Positions 1-8,667 of a DNA stretch of 36,862 bases are shown one piece after another. A program made the translations under genes and the position numbers. Each line of letters begins with the position of its first letter. The first letter of the stretch is position 1. Source of the stretch: Alphaproteobacteria bacterium (GTDB lineage: Bacteria > Pseudomonadota > Alphaproteobacteria > Thalassobaculales > Thalassobaculaceae); contig JABMNR010000122.1 in assembly GCA_013203465.1 (NCBI GenBank), positions 1 to 36,862 of the forward strand. The letters run 5' to 3'. The notes below the pieces were generated by a model. That model had not been told where the DNA came from. It made no database searches and saw only the letters and a list, made by a program, of their open reading frames with translations.

Positions 1-716
1 CCATTCCGCTGCTAACACGGTCTTCCTTGCATCGCTGTTTGCAGCGTCACGGCATCTCAAGGCTGCCTGATGTGGAAGGCGACAAGCCGACCAAAAAGAA
101 GTTCAAGCGCTACCCGATCGGTTACTTCCACATAGATATTGCCGAAGTGCGGACCGCCGAGGGCAAGCTGCACATGTTCGTCGCCATCGACCGGACATCG
201 AAATTTGCTTTCGTTGAACTGCATGAGAAGGCACCAACGCGGATTGCGGCCGCATTCCTGAACCGTCTGATCGACGCCGTTCCCTACAAAATCCACACCG
301 TGCTCACCGACAACGGCATCCAGTTCACAACACCCGGCGCGGGGGGCTCAGCCGTTCCTCTTATTAGGGAAGCCATGGCCAAGGGCGAGCTGTTCCGTGC
401 CCATGCCTTCGAATATGCCTGTGCCAAGGCCGACATCGATCACCGCACGACAAAGCCCAAGCACCCTTGGACCAATGGGCAAGTCGAACGAATGAATCGC
501 ACGATTAAGGACGCCACCGTCAAACGCTTCCACTATGACGATCATGACCAGTTGCGGAGACACCTTGATGACTTCGTCGCGGCCTACAATTACGGCCGCA
601 GGCTGAAGACCCTCAAAGGGCTCACGCCCTACGAATTCATCTGCAAACAATGGACAATCGAACCACAAAGATTCAAACTCGATCCAATCCATCAAAACCT
701 GGGACCAAACATCTAA
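1..716 (+). mobile_element. Right-hand part of an IS481-family insertion sequence
   Basis: The element is represented by its transposase. The exact right end is not proven. The sequence ending at about 711 (GGGACCAAACA) would fit the TGT...ACA termini common in this family, in which case the transposase stop codon lies partly in flanking DNA. The left inverted repeat is outside the window, so the pair cannot be compared. The insertion falls in the short gap beyond the eipB stop codon. Confidence 0.65.
3..716 (+). CDS. IS481-family transposase, 5'-truncated by the window edge
   Basis: DDE integrase-type transposase that moves its own insertion sequence. The frame is open to the left edge, and the residues before the first possible start (TTG at 27) still look like family sequence (TRSSLHRCLQRHGISRLP), so the N-terminal helix-turn-helix part lies outside the window. 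The visible part is an rve catalytic core: first Asp in HIDIAEV, second Asp in LTDNG, and Glu in QVERMNR, followed by the usual C-terminal NYGRRLKTLKGLTPYEF segment. All three catalytic residues are present and there is no internal stop, so the visible part looks intact. It ends 26 bases before the stop codon of the convergent eipB gene. Family assignment is from motif recognition only. Confidence 0.9.
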   Translation: MPLLTRSSLHRCLQRHGISRLPDVEGDKPTKKKFKRYPIGYFHIDIAEVRTAEGKLHMFVAIDRTSKFAFVELHEKAPTRIAAAFLNRLIDAVPYKIHTVLTDNGIQFTTPGAGGSAVPLIREAMAKGELFRAHAFEYACAKADIDHRTTKPKHPWTNGQVERMNRTIKDATVKRFHYDDHDQLRRHLDDFVAAYNYGRRLKTLKGLTPYEFICKQWTIEPQRFKLDPIHQNLGPNI

Positions 717-742
717 ATGGCTCGTATTTCTCACGATCTGCT

Positions 743-1564
743 CTAGTTTTTGCGCGCGCAGGCCGGTGAGTCGACCACCTCAATCTGCTCCAGGGTCAGC
801 CGCGCCGAAAAGTCGCCGTAGTCCAGCACTAGGTTACGCGCCACCCCGTTCGCCATCAGCTCGATCGACATCTCGAAATCCGGCGCCTGGCCTGACGCTC
901 CCGGTTTGAAGAACGCGAGCCGAATTGGCCAAAATGGTCCCGTCACGGCGGCATGATCGAGCGGTGGCGCGCCCTCCCTCGCCTTACCGATGACAGCCGA
1001 TATCAGCGCGTCGCCCTCGACCTCGCTGCCATCGAAAACATTGGCGCGGAAGAACCGCTCACCGGTGAGGGCCGCGCGGATCAGACGCAACGTGTGTTCG
1101 GTCGGAAAGATCGCTTCCTTGGACAACGAAATGTGCTGTTTCTCAGGTTTAACGAACGCGGCGGTACCACCCGTCGGCGGCTCCAAGGTCGCGCGGCCTT
1201 CAAGTCGCTGCTTACCACCATTACGACTCCTATCGACCAAGAACCGATACACCGCGCCATCCTTGGACTCCCAAGTCGTGAACTGCGAGCGCATGGCGAA
1301 CCCGTCACCATCGGCACGAGAGAAATCCATCAGATAACGTTGCTCGACCGCCCACCCATCGCAATCGTCGCGCCATTCGAAGGCCATCTTGCCTTGGACA
1401 CCGATCACCTCGGAAGCCGAGGAGCTCTGTTCCATGGATACGGCGTACAGCGCCCGATGCGGCAGAATATCGACCGCGACCGGGCCGGCCGCCATGGCCC
1501 CCGAACTCGACACTATGCAGCAGGCAACTCCCAAGGCCGGCACCATCCAGCGTAATCCTCGCAT
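743..1564 (-). CDS. eipB: EipB-like periplasmic cell-envelope integrity protein (DUF1849)
   Basis: Predicted exported beta-sheet protein of the DUF1849/EipB family, which supports envelope integrity in alphaproteobacteria. The chosen ATG at 1564 is preceded by GGAGG with a 5-base spacer; the GTG two codons upstream would sit directly against that site. The 273-residue product has a signal peptide (about residues 1-26), the family motif LPHRALY (34-40), and only two cysteines in the mature part: C68 (DDCDGW) and C269 (SPACARKN). Their position matches the disulfide described for Brucella EipB (known from the family, recalled). The C-terminal cysteine lies five residues from the end, so the IS to its left appears not to have clipped the gene. 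It diverges from the diguanylate cyclase gene. Confidence 0.85.
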   Translation of the reverse strand: MRGLRWMVPALGVACCIVSSSGAMAAGPVAVDILPHRALYAVSMEQSSSASEVIGVQGKMAFEWRDDCDGWAVEQRYLMDFSRADGDGFAMRSQFTTWESKDGAVYRFLVDRSRNGGKQRLEGRATLEPPTGGTAAFVKPEKQHISLSKEAIFPTEHTLRLIRAALTGERFFRANVFDGSEVEGDALISAVIGKAREGAPPLDHAAVTGPFWPIRLAFFKPGASGQAPDFEMSIELMANGVARNLVLDYGDFSARLTLEQIEVVDSPACARKN

Positions 1565-1657
1565 GCTCACCTCCGTTGATCCCTATTCAAGTATCGCAGA
1601 CCTTTGGAGACAGCGTGAGTCCCGCTCCCATCCTCTCGACCGCCGCTGCCGACCGCT

Positions 1658-1672
1658 CGGCAAAATTTGCCG
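1658..1672. promoter_or_regulatory. Perfect palindrome CGGCAAA-A-TTTGCCG, candidate activator site
   Basis: Seven-base arms around one central base, perfectly symmetrical. Its centre lies about 123 bases upstream of the start predicted from the sigma-54 promoter at 1761-1777, the usual distance for an enhancer-binding protein. The pattern resembles the Caulobacter flagellar ftr element bound by FlbD (CGGC--AAA--GC-G as I recall it), with one mismatch. That assignment is inference. Confidence 0.45.
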
Positions 1673-1760
1673 CTTTACCCATCAAAATCGGGATTGAGCG
1701 CGACGGTCCACGGTAGCCGCCTGAAAATGAAGGGAAATATGACCAGAACCGTGGCACGGG

Positions 1761-1777
1761 TTGGCACGGGCGTTGCT
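1761..1777 (+). promoter_or_regulatory. Sigma-54 (RpoN) -24/-12 promoter
   Basis: The sequence TTGGCACGGGCGTTGCT matches the sigma-54 consensus YTGGCACG-N4-TTGCW at every fixed position, with GG at 1763-1764 and GC at 1775-1776 separated by the required 10 bases. The expected transcription start is near 1788, giving a leader of about 24 bases that includes the GGAGAG ribosome binding site before the ATG at 1812. The TGGCACGGG half is duplicated immediately upstream. Confidence 0.7.
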
Positions 1778-1811
1778 TGTAACCGGCTGTACCCTTTCGG
1801 AGAGCCGGATC

Positions 1812-2543
1812 ATGGCGAACGATATTCTAGGCCAAACCGCACCACTCGACGGGCCCAGCGCGCGCCTCTATGCCGAGGTTACCGGCATGCTGGCCCGGTT
1901 CACTGGCGTGTTGGACGAGGATACCATCGCAAAGACGCCTGAGCTTGCCCGTGCGGAGACCGAGACCGCTTTGCGTATGGCCTTGATCGCGATGACCGAA
2001 GCCCAAAAACGGATCGAGCGGCAGCAATACCGCATCAACGAGCTGGAGAACCTGTCAATCACCGACGAGCTAACGTCTGTGATGAACCGTCGCGGCTTCC
2101 GTATGCAACTCAGTAAAGCCATGGCGCAAACGGCGCGACAGGGTGGCAGCGGGTTGGTGCTGATGATCGACCTGGACGGCTTCAAGGCAACCAACGATTC
2201 CCATGGCCATGCCGCCGGCGATGCCGTGCTACAGACGGTAGCCGGGGTGTTGGCTAACGATGTGCGGGCCAGCGACACGGTCGGCCGGCTTGGAGGCGAT
2301 GAATTTGCCGTGCTCATGCCTGATCTGGAAGCCTCAGACGGCGACGCCCGGGCGCAAGCTCTTTCACGCCGTCTAAACGGCCAGACGCTGTCCTGGAACG
2401 GCGCCATGTTGACGATTTACGCCAGCGTCGGCTGGGTCGCTTTCGGCGTTCTAGATCGGCCGGATGAGATTCTCGACCGGGCCGACCGTATGATGTATGC
2501 GCAAAAAGCCCAGCGCCGGCCGGCACTGGCGATGACGGCCTAG
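1812..2543 (+). CDS. Diguanylate cyclase with GGDEF domain
   Basis: Makes the second messenger cyclic di-GMP from two GTP. The start is the ATG at 1812, eight bases after GGAGAG, rather than the TTG at 1761, which overlaps the sigma-54 promoter. In the 243-residue product, residues 1-43 are not recognised, 44-85 look like a helical or coiled-coil linker, and 85-235 form the GGDEF domain. The active-site motif GGDEF is intact at 161-165, and an RxxD product-inhibition site (RASD, 152-155) lies exactly five residues before it, so the enzyme should be active and feedback-inhibited. There is no membrane segment, EAL domain or known sensor domain. Its stop codon shares the CTAG at 2540-2543 with the convergent lipoprotein gene. 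A flagellar or motility role is suggested by the promoter only. Confidence 0.92.
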   Translation: MANDILGQTAPLDGPSARLYAEVTGMLARFTGVLDEDTIAKTPELARAETETALRMALIAMTEAQKRIERQQYRINELENLSITDELTSVMNRRGFRMQLSKAMAQTARQGGSGLVLMIDLDGFKATNDSHGHAAGDAVLQTVAGVLANDVRASDTVGRLGGDEFAVLMPDLEASDGDARAQALSRRLNGQTLSWNGAMLTIYASVGWVAFGVLDRPDEILDRADRMMYAQKAQRRPALAMTA

Positions 2544-3385
2544 AGCTGGGCCAACAACGTCGGCGTGTGTAACTGGATGGTCCACGGGATCACCCCGTCC
2601 ACGGGGCCTAATCCACGCTTAATCAGCAGCGCCTCGCTTGCGGTGAACGGTCCCATCGCTACGCGATACCAATCGCGGCCCTCAACCGTTGCCGCCAGAA
2701 TTTTTGGCAATTGCGCGCCGTGACGGCCGGCCAGAACTTCGGCCCTGGCGATATCACGGAATGAGCCGATGATCACATACCGGCCGCTCTCCGCAAAAAG
2801 TGCCTCAGCCCTGACATCGTGCCCACGTACATCGCGCTCTTGAGCAATGATCTCAAGCTTTTGAAGCGGCGCGATCGCCACGCCGCCGGCCCGGCTTGGC
2901 GGTTGCCAATCACCGCTCGAGAACGCTACTGGAAGGCGACGCGTATCTGGCGATGGACGAACCACCCCCGACGTCACCGTCACGCCGTCGGCCTTGATCG
3001 TCGGCGCGGTGTTCGCGAATGGCAGGAAGATAGCGATCTGCGCTGGGCCGTGGTCTACTTTGTCCAGGTCAAGCGCACCGGTATTCAGCGCGGCTCGTTC
3101 CAACTGGCTCCAATCATCCTGGTCACCAGGGTAATAAGCCTCCACCACAGAAACGGTCGCCCCCTCGCCGTTCGGCCCAATCTCCCGGCATACCGGGTCA
3201 CCAAAAATCGGCCGAGTCAGCGCGCAATCTTTTTCGACCGTCGCGGAAAGCAAATGATCACTGGTCGACTTACCGCTCGCCATGTAGGAGATACCGGAGA
3301 GCGCCGTTGAAACAATTGAGATGGGCAAGGGGAGACAGCCACCGAGAAGCAGCGGCAGCGCTGCGACCGCTAAGATTGGCTTCAT
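2540..3385 (-). CDS. SPOR-domain lipoprotein
   Basis: Predicted outer-membrane or periplasmic lipoprotein of 281 residues. The N-terminus is a lipoprotein signal with lipobox LGGC, lipidated at C17. The middle (about 40-200) is not recognised. The C-terminal part (about 201-275) looks like a SPOR domain: GRYVIIGSFRDIARAE, then YRVAMGPF and ALLIKRGL, the repeat pattern that binds denuded peptidoglycan strands, often at the division site. No enzymatic domain is visible. The upstream region carries a cluster of GANTC sites and the inverted repeat TGAATCA/TGATTCA (3400-3406 and 3427-3433). The overall family is uncertain; the SPOR assignment is from pattern recognition. Confidence 0.75.
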   Translation of the reverse strand: MKPILAVAALPLLLGGCLPLPISIVSTALSGISYMASGKSTSDHLLSATVEKDCALTRPIFGDPVCREIGPNGEGATVSVVEAYYPGDQDDWSQLERAALNTGALDLDKVDHGPAQIAIFLPFANTAPTIKADGVTVTSGVVRPSPDTRRLPVAFSSGDWQPPSRAGGVAIAPLQKLEIIAQERDVRGHDVRAEALFAESGRYVIIGSFRDIARAEVLAGRHGAQLPKILAATVEGRDWYRVAMGPFTASEALLIKRGLGPVDGVIPWTIQLHTPTLLAQL

Positions 3386-3400
3386 CGTAAATCCCCCCGT

Positions 3401-3516
3401 GAATCAGTATCTTGCAGCGCGAATCGTGATTCATTTCTGAACATTAAGCAACCTTTGTATTTCAAACTTGGCGCAGGGTATTTGAGTCAAACGCACCACG
3501 ATACGAAAAACGAATC
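3401..3516. promoter_or_regulatory. Cluster of five GANTC (CcrM) methylation sites
   Basis: GANTC occurs at 3401-3405, 3421-3425, 3428-3432, 3484-3488 and 3512-3516, in the intergenic region between the SPOR lipoprotein (-) and rnd (+). In alphaproteobacteria GANTC is methylated by CcrM, and promoter clusters often mark genes under GcrA/CcrM cell-cycle control. The sites are seen directly; the regulatory role is inferred. Confidence 0.5.
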
Positions 3517-3545
3517 GGGTTTCAAGGACTTATGAGATAACGCGG

Positions 3546-3573
3546 TTGCGCCAATCGGACGCTCGTGTATACG
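3546..3573 (+). promoter_or_regulatory. Putative sigma-70 promoter of rnd
   Basis: TTGCGC (3546-3551), 16 bases, then TATACG (3568-3573). Only seven bases separate the -10 from the rnd ATG at 3581, so transcription could begin at or next to the start codon. The rpsF promoter has the same -35 and the same spacing. Confidence 0.4.
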
Positions 3574-3580
3574 GGCGCCT

Positions 3581-4756
3581 ATGACACTTGTCACCGATAC
3601 CGAGGCGCTGGCCGCCCTGTGCAGTCGAATCGCCGAGCAAGATGACTTCGTGGCTATCGATACGGAGTTCATGCGCGACAAGACTTTTTACTCGAAACTC
3701 TGCCTGGTCCAAGTCGCCGGTACCGAGGACGTCGCCGCGATCGACCCGCTGGCCCCGGGTCTGGATCTGGCGCCGCTGTACGCGCTGATGGCGAACGTGA
3801 ATGTGCTGAAGGTGTTCCACGCCGCGCGGCAGGACGTGGAGATATTCGTCAACCAGGCCGGCGCCGTGCCATACCCGCTCTTCGATACGCAGATCGCTGG
3901 CATGGTTTGCGGCTTCGGTGATTCGGTTAGTTACGACAAGCTGGTCCGCGCCATCACCGGCGTCCAGCTCGACAAAACCTCGCGCTTCACGGATTGGAGC
4001 CATCGCCCCCTCAGCGATCGACAGATCGACTACGCCTTGGCTGACGTGATCCACCTGCGCCCAGTCTACGATCAGCTGCGCAAGCAATTGCAGAAAACCG
4101 GGCGGTCCGAGTGGCTCGCCGAGGAGATGGCCCAAATGGTCGACCCCGGCACCTACCGGAACGATCCGGAGGAGTCCTGGCGGCGGCTTAAGATCCGCAG
4201 CACAAAACCAAAATTCCTAGTGGTGTTGCAGGTGCTCGCCGCATGGCGTGAACGCGAGGCCCAGAGCCGCGATGTCCCGCGCAATCGCATCCTGCGCGAC
4301 GACGCCTTAGTTGACGTTGCCGCCCAGGCTCCAACCTCGGCCGCCGAGTTAGCTCGAACCCGTGCGTTCAACAGCGAGTCGGCTGGTGGTCGGATCGGCC
4401 GCTCGGTGCTGGACGCGGTGGCAAAGGCGTTATCCCTTCCCAAAGAGGACTGGCCCAACCTGCCGGAACCCAAGGACGCGCCACAGGGCCGTATGCCGGT
4501 CGCCGAGCTTCTCCGCGTACTGTTGAAGGTAAAATGCGAGGAGCACGACGTAGCACCGAAACTGGTCGCTTCGGCGGAAGACTTGGACGCGATCGCCTCG
4601 GATGATCACGCCAACGTTCGCGCTCTTGAGGGTTGGCGCCGTCAGGTTTTCGGGGACGCCGCGTTGGCGGTCAAACACGGTCGGCTCGCCATGGGCTACG
4701 ATCCGAAACGCAACAGGGTAGACCTCGTCGAAATCGACGTCGATCCGGCCGATTAG
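3581..4756 (+). CDS. rnd: Ribonuclease D
   Basis: 3'-to-5' exoribonuclease that trims tRNA and other stable RNA precursors in the cytoplasm. The 391-residue product has the DEDD exonuclease domain in the first ~200 residues: D27 and E29 (AIDTEF), D85 (AARQD), and Y151 with D155 in YALAD, all metal-binding or catalytic positions of the DEDDy class. An HRDC domain follows at about 210-290, with a second helical region to the end, as in the full-length family. The ATG at 3581 has no clear ribosome binding site and lies just after a promoter-like sequence. The gene converges on ppx with a 4-base overlap. The neighbourhood rnd-ppx-ppk-hdaA is common in alphaproteobacteria. Confidence 0.95.
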   Translation: MTLVTDTEALAALCSRIAEQDDFVAIDTEFMRDKTFYSKLCLVQVAGTEDVAAIDPLAPGLDLAPLYALMANVNVLKVFHAARQDVEIFVNQAGAVPYPLFDTQIAGMVCGFGDSVSYDKLVRAITGVQLDKTSRFTDWSHRPLSDRQIDYALADVIHLRPVYDQLRKQLQKTGRSEWLAEEMAQMVDPGTYRNDPEESWRRLKIRSTKPKFLVVLQVLAAWREREAQSRDVPRNRILRDDALVDVAAQAPTSAAELARTRAFNSESAGGRIGRSVLDAVAKALSLPKEDWPNLPEPKDAPQGRMPVAELLRVLLKVKCEEHDVAPKLVASAEDLDAIASDDHANVRALEGWRRQVFGDAALAVKHGRLAMGYDPKRNRVDLVEIDVDPAD

Positions 4757-6267
4757 CTGTCGCGCCGGCCACGCCGCCTGGCCGCGACCAACACGGGGCG
4801 GCCAATCGCCCCTGCCAACGCCTTGATCCGCCGCTCCACCACTTCGCCAATCAACGCCATCGCATCCGGGTTGATCGAGAGAGTGAACCCTTTCGACGTC
4901 GGTTTAAGGCGAGTCCGCCGAAGCAGATTGGTCGCTACTCCTGACAGGGTGAGCCCGAGCCGAAGCGCGTGCCCAACCTGAATCGCAAGATCACACCGAT
5001 CCGGAGGCAGCAAGGCGCGCACCGTGTCCGCGGCCTTCAGATCGGCATGGCCGACATAGCGCACCAGTACCCCAAGCCCAAGAAAGACCCGATCCGGGTG
5101 CTCCAACCCGGCCACCGGCAGACGCAGTACCCGCAGAAAGGCATGCTCTCCTCGGTAACTCGGATGCTCCGACCAGGCGATATCGCTGAGCATGCACAAG
5201 GCCCGCACCAGCCGCTCATCATTCGGCTCAAGTGCCGGGAACAACGGCGCCAACCACGCGAAGACGGCATCTGGATTTGGGGCGAAACGATTGGTTTCAC
5301 GCGCAATTTCAGCCGCGGTCACCAATAGTGGATCGGCGTTGCGCTCGCCTTCGGACAGACGGTCATACAGGCATCCCTCGCGCAGACCAAAGGCGGAAAA
5401 CACCACGCGTTCCGGCTTACCGCGTGCCAGAACCCGATGCAGTATCAGGGCGGCATCGGGCAACGTATCGGCGCGCCGACGCGGTACCCCCGGGGTCGCG
5501 CGTATGGCTTTGTTCGACAATCGCGACAACCCCGACAGGAAAGCTGACAACCCGGCCTCCTCCACCGTGTACCCGTGGACAATTTCGAGTGGATACCCAA
5601 CGTTCGTCATATGCGTCTTGGCAATGCCGCGCCAGGCACCGCCCACGGCATAGAACGTCCGTCCGTTGAGGGCGGGTAGCCACGGCGCCGTATCGAGATG
5701 GCTGTCGATCATTGAAGACAGCCGGCGATCCTGGCGCCGGTCAACGACACCAAGTCGCAACGGGCCTATCGGCATGGTGGCGTAGGCGCCCAACTGACGG
5801 TCCGCCACATTGACCAACTCCAGACTGCCGCCGCCAAGATCACCGACCACACCATCGACGACCGGAAAGCCACTCAGCACGCCCAGGGCAGAGAGCCGCG
5901 CCTCTTCGTCGCCGCTGATTACCCGCACCGTATGACCCAAGCGACGCTCGATCTCGGCGACAAAGACCGCACCGTTTCGAGCATCGCGTACCGCGGAGGT
6001 CGCCACCACATCCAGGCGACCGATGCGCATCGCCCGCGCGATCTGAGCGAACCGATCCAGGTTCACCGCAGCCGACGCCATTCCTTCAACCGACAGATTC
6101 CCCGTCTCGCTCACACCGTAACCGAGACCGCACAACGCCTTTTCGTTGAATACCTGGATAGAGGACCGGCCCGCGCGATCGTAGACCACCAGCCGGATCG
6201 AGTTGGATCCGATGTCCAGAACCCCCACCCGCGCATGCCGGCTGAGTTCGCGTGAAGGCTCCGACAT
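4753..6267 (-). CDS. ppx: Exopolyphosphatase / Ppx-GppA phosphatase
   Basis: Removes terminal phosphate from inorganic polyphosphate; some family members also hydrolyse pppGpp. The protein has the ASKHA fold: first phosphate loop GVLDIGSNSIRLVVYD near the N-terminus, VATSAVRDARNG, and second phosphate loop GDLGGGSLELV, followed by an HD-like C-terminal half. Two starts are possible: a TTG at 6309 that overlaps the ppk stop codon as TTGA, and the ATG at 6267, 14 codons later, chosen here (504 residues) because the extra residues do not look like domain sequence. The ribosome binding site is weak in both cases. It lies directly downstream of ppk, so polyphosphate synthesis and breakdown are probably co-transcribed. 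Confidence 0.92.
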   Translation of the reverse strand: MSEPSRELSRHARVGVLDIGSNSIRLVVYDRAGRSSIQVFNEKALCGLGYGVSETGNLSVEGMASAAVNLDRFAQIARAMRIGRLDVVATSAVRDARNGAVFVAEIERRLGHTVRVISGDEEARLSALGVLSGFPVVDGVVGDLGGGSLELVNVADRQLGAYATMPIGPLRLGVVDRRQDRRLSSMIDSHLDTAPWLPALNGRTFYAVGGAWRGIAKTHMTNVGYPLEIVHGYTVEEAGLSAFLSGLSRLSNKAIRATPGVPRRRADTLPDAALILHRVLARGKPERVVFSAFGLREGCLYDRLSEGERNADPLLVTAAEIARETNRFAPNPDAVFAWLAPLFPALEPNDERLVRALCMLSDIAWSEHPSYRGEHAFLRVLRLPVAGLEHPDRVFLGLGVLVRYVGHADLKAADTVRALLPPDRCDLAIQVGHALRLGLTLSGVATNLLRRTRLKPTSKGFTLSINPDAMALIGEVVERRIKALAGAIGRPVLVAARRRGRRDS

Positions 6268-6305
6268 CCAGTTAACCCCAGCGCTCCGCTCCACGCGATC
6301 CCGTG

Positions 6306-8555
6306 TCAATTCGACTGGGCAAGCGACTTTGGCGCATCGCCGCCACGTCGCAACGCGCTTCCGCGCCCGGAAAGGCTCGGGTTGGTCATGAAATAGGTGT
6401 GGGCCGAGAAATCATCGGCCTGGAATGGAGCGCGGGTGTATCGCCCATCGGCGCCGAGGGTCCAGCTGTTGGTGCGGTCCTTCAGATTGGCCACCATGAT
6501 CTGGTCGAGAACTTGCCGATGCACGGTCGGGTTCTCGATCGGAACCAAGAGTTCGACACGACGGTAGAGATTACGCGGCATCCAGTCGGCCGATGACATG
6601 TAGATTCGCGCCTTGTCCGAGGGCAGCTTGTGTCCATCACCGAAAACCACGATGCGGGAGTGTTCCAAGAACCGTCCGACGATCGATTTGACCCGAATGG
6701 TTTCCGACAGGCCTTCAACTCCCGGCCGCAGGCAGCAAATACCACGGATCACCAGATCGATCTGTACCCCGGCTTGGCTCGCTTTGTACAACTCGTCGAT
6801 CAGCTTGGGATCGACCAGCGAGTTCAATTTGGCCCAGATCGCGGCCGGCCGGCCGGCCTTAGCGTGCCCGATCTCACGGGCTATGCCCTCGATCAAAGTG
6901 CTGTGTAGGGTCAACGGCGAGATCGCCAGCTTGTCCATGGTCTCCGGCTTGGCGTAGCCGGTCATGAAATTGAACATCCGCGCGGCGTCCCGGCACAGCG
7001 CCGGATCACAGGTGAAGAACGACAAGTCAGTATAAATTTTCGCCGTGATCGGATGGTAGTTGCCGGTGCCGAAATGCACATAATTGCGCAGGCTTGCTCC
7101 CTCACGCCGAACCACCAACGATATCTTGGCGTGGGTCTTCAAGTTCAAGAAACCGTAGACGACCTGCACACCTGCACGCTCCAAATCGCGTGACAGACGG
7201 AGGTTGGCCTCCTCGTCGAACCGCGCCTTGATCTCCACCATGGCGGTGACCGACTTACCGGCCTCGGCCGCCTCGATCAACGCCTTGACGATCGGGCTGT
7301 CCTTGGATGTGCGATAGAGGGTCTGTTTAATCGCGATAACCGACGAGTCGGCGGCGGCTTGGCGGAGGAACTGCACCACGACGTCAAAACTCTCGAACGG
7401 GTGGTGGACGACGATATCCTTGGCCCGGATCGCGGCGAAGCAATCGCCACCGAAATCGCGGATACGCTCCGGGAACCGAGCATTGAAGGGTGGCCACAGG
7501 AACTCCGGCCGATCGGCGGTGATCAATTGCGACAAATCGGCAAGCCCCACCATCTCCTCAAGCGCGAACACCTCCTCGGGTGGTACGCTCAATTCATCGA
7601 TCACCAGTTTTTTCAACGCATCCGGCATCGAGCGATCGACCGCCAGACGAATTACGTTGCCGCGGCGCCGGGCCTTGAGAGCGGTCTCGAATGACAGGAC
7701 CAGATCCTCGGCCTCCTCATCGATCTCCATCTCGCTGTCGCGAATGACACGAAACACGCCCTGTCCCACCACCTTGAAGCTCGGGAACAGTCGGCCGACA
7801 CAGATCAAAATGACCTGCTCGATCGCGATGAAGCGAATGGTGTCACCGGGCAACCGCACGAACCGGCCGATCTGATGCGGCAACGGGATTAGTCCCTGCA
7901 TGTCTGCGGCGCCAGCGGTGCTACGAAGCTGCATCGCTAGACACATGCCCTTGTTCGGGATGAAGGGAAATGGGTGCGCCGGGTCGATGGCGAGTGGCGT
8001 CAGTACCGGGAAGATCTGCTCGCTGAAGTGATCCGCCAACCAAGCACGATCAGCGGCGTCGACTTCGCTCGCCTCGACGAGATGGAAGTCCGCTTGTTTC
8101 AGATCCTGCCGCAAGGTGTGCAGACATTTCTGCTGATCGTCCATCAACCGAGCGACCTCCTTGGTGATCGCGGCGAGCTGTTGGGCCGGGCTGAGGCCAT
8201 CGTCGCTCGGCGTGGTCACGCCAGCGGTCACCATGCCTTTCAGGCCGGCGACGCGCACCATGTAGAACTCATCCAGGTTGGAGGCCGAGATCGCGACGAA
8301 CCGAAGCCGCTCCAGCAACGGGTTCCGTTCATTCAGCGATTCCTCCAGCACCCGCCCATTGAAGGTCAGCCAGGACAGCTCGCGATTAATGAACCGGTTC
8401 GGACTGCCCGGCGTAATCGTTGGTGTCACGACGTCCACCGGAACCGAAACCTCACGATCAGCCGGGCGGCCCGCTGGCGCAGTGATTGCCTTGGTGGACG
8501 CCCGTTTCGCGGGGCGCCGCCGCACCATATCCATCTCGGTCACCTGCTTGCTCAC
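6306..8555 (-). CDS. ppk: Polyphosphate kinase 1
   Basis: Synthesises polyphosphate reversibly from ATP. The 749 residues are somewhat more than the ~690 of the E. coli enzyme because of a basic N-terminal extension (about residues 1-50). The N-terminal domain begins at [16 protein letters not shown]. The PLD-like catalytic part carries H475 in KTHAKI and H494 in YVHFGTGNY, 19 residues apart as are E. coli H435 (the phosphorylated residue) and H454. The later [13 protein letters not shown] and [19 protein letters not shown] motifs are present. The start is GTG at 8555 behind a strong AAGGAGG. It is followed by ppx and preceded by an SDR gene after a 112-base gap, the longest gap in this minus-strand run. 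Confidence 0.97.
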   Translation of the reverse strand: MSKQVTEMDMVRRRPAKRASTKAITAPAGRPADREVSVPVDVVTPTITPGSPNRFINRELSWLTFNGRVLEESLNERNPLLERLRFVAISASNLDEFYMVRVAGLKGMVTAGVTTPSDDGLSPAQQLAAITKEVARLMDDQQKCLHTLRQDLKQADFHLVEASEVDAADRAWLADHFSEQIFPVLTPLAIDPAHPFPFIPNKGMCLAMQLRSTAGAADMQGLIPLPHQIGRFVRLPGDTIRFIAIEQVILICVGRLFPSFKVVGQGVFRVIRDSEMEIDEEAEDLVLSFETALKARRRGNVIRLAVDRSMPDALKKLVIDELSVPPEEVFALEEMVGLADLSQLITADRPEFLWPPFNARFPERIRDFGGDCFAAIRAKDIVVHHPFESFDVVVQFLRQAAADSSVIAIKQTLYRTSKDSPIVKALIEAAEAGKSVTAMVEIKARFDEEANLRLSRDLERAGVQVVYGFLNLKTHAKISLVVRREGASLRNYVHFGTGNYHPITAKIYTDLSFFTCDPALCRDAARMFNFMTGYAKPETMDKLAISPLTLHSTLIEGIAREIGHAKAGRPAAIWAKLNSLVDPKLIDELYKASQAGVQIDLVIRGICCLRPGVEGLSETIRVKSIVGRFLEHSRIVVFGDGHKLPSDKARIYMSSADWMPRNLYRRVELLVPIENPTVHRQVLDQIMVANLKDRTNSWTLGADGRYTRAPFQADDFSAHTYFMTNPSLSGRGSALRRGGDAPKSLAQSN

Positions 8556-8667
8556 AGCACACCTCCTTCACGGCCCGACCGAGCACCCGGCAAGGTCGAT
8601 CGGAGGCGGTGCACACTCACTCCATGACAAGAACCTAACACCGCCGGCCGATTCTATCGCACCGGTG

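Larger units (their letters stand above)
1565..1811. other. Divergent intergenic region between eipB and the GGDEF gene
   Basis: About 247 bases without a recognisable gene. It holds the eipB ribosome binding site (GGAGG at 1570-1574 on the minus strand), a 15-base palindrome at 1658-1672, a tandem pair of TGGCACGGG at 1752-1760 and 1762-1770, a sigma-54-type promoter at 1761-1777, and a GGAGAG ribosome binding site at 1799-1804. I found no convincing sigma-70 promoter for eipB. Confidence 0.6.
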
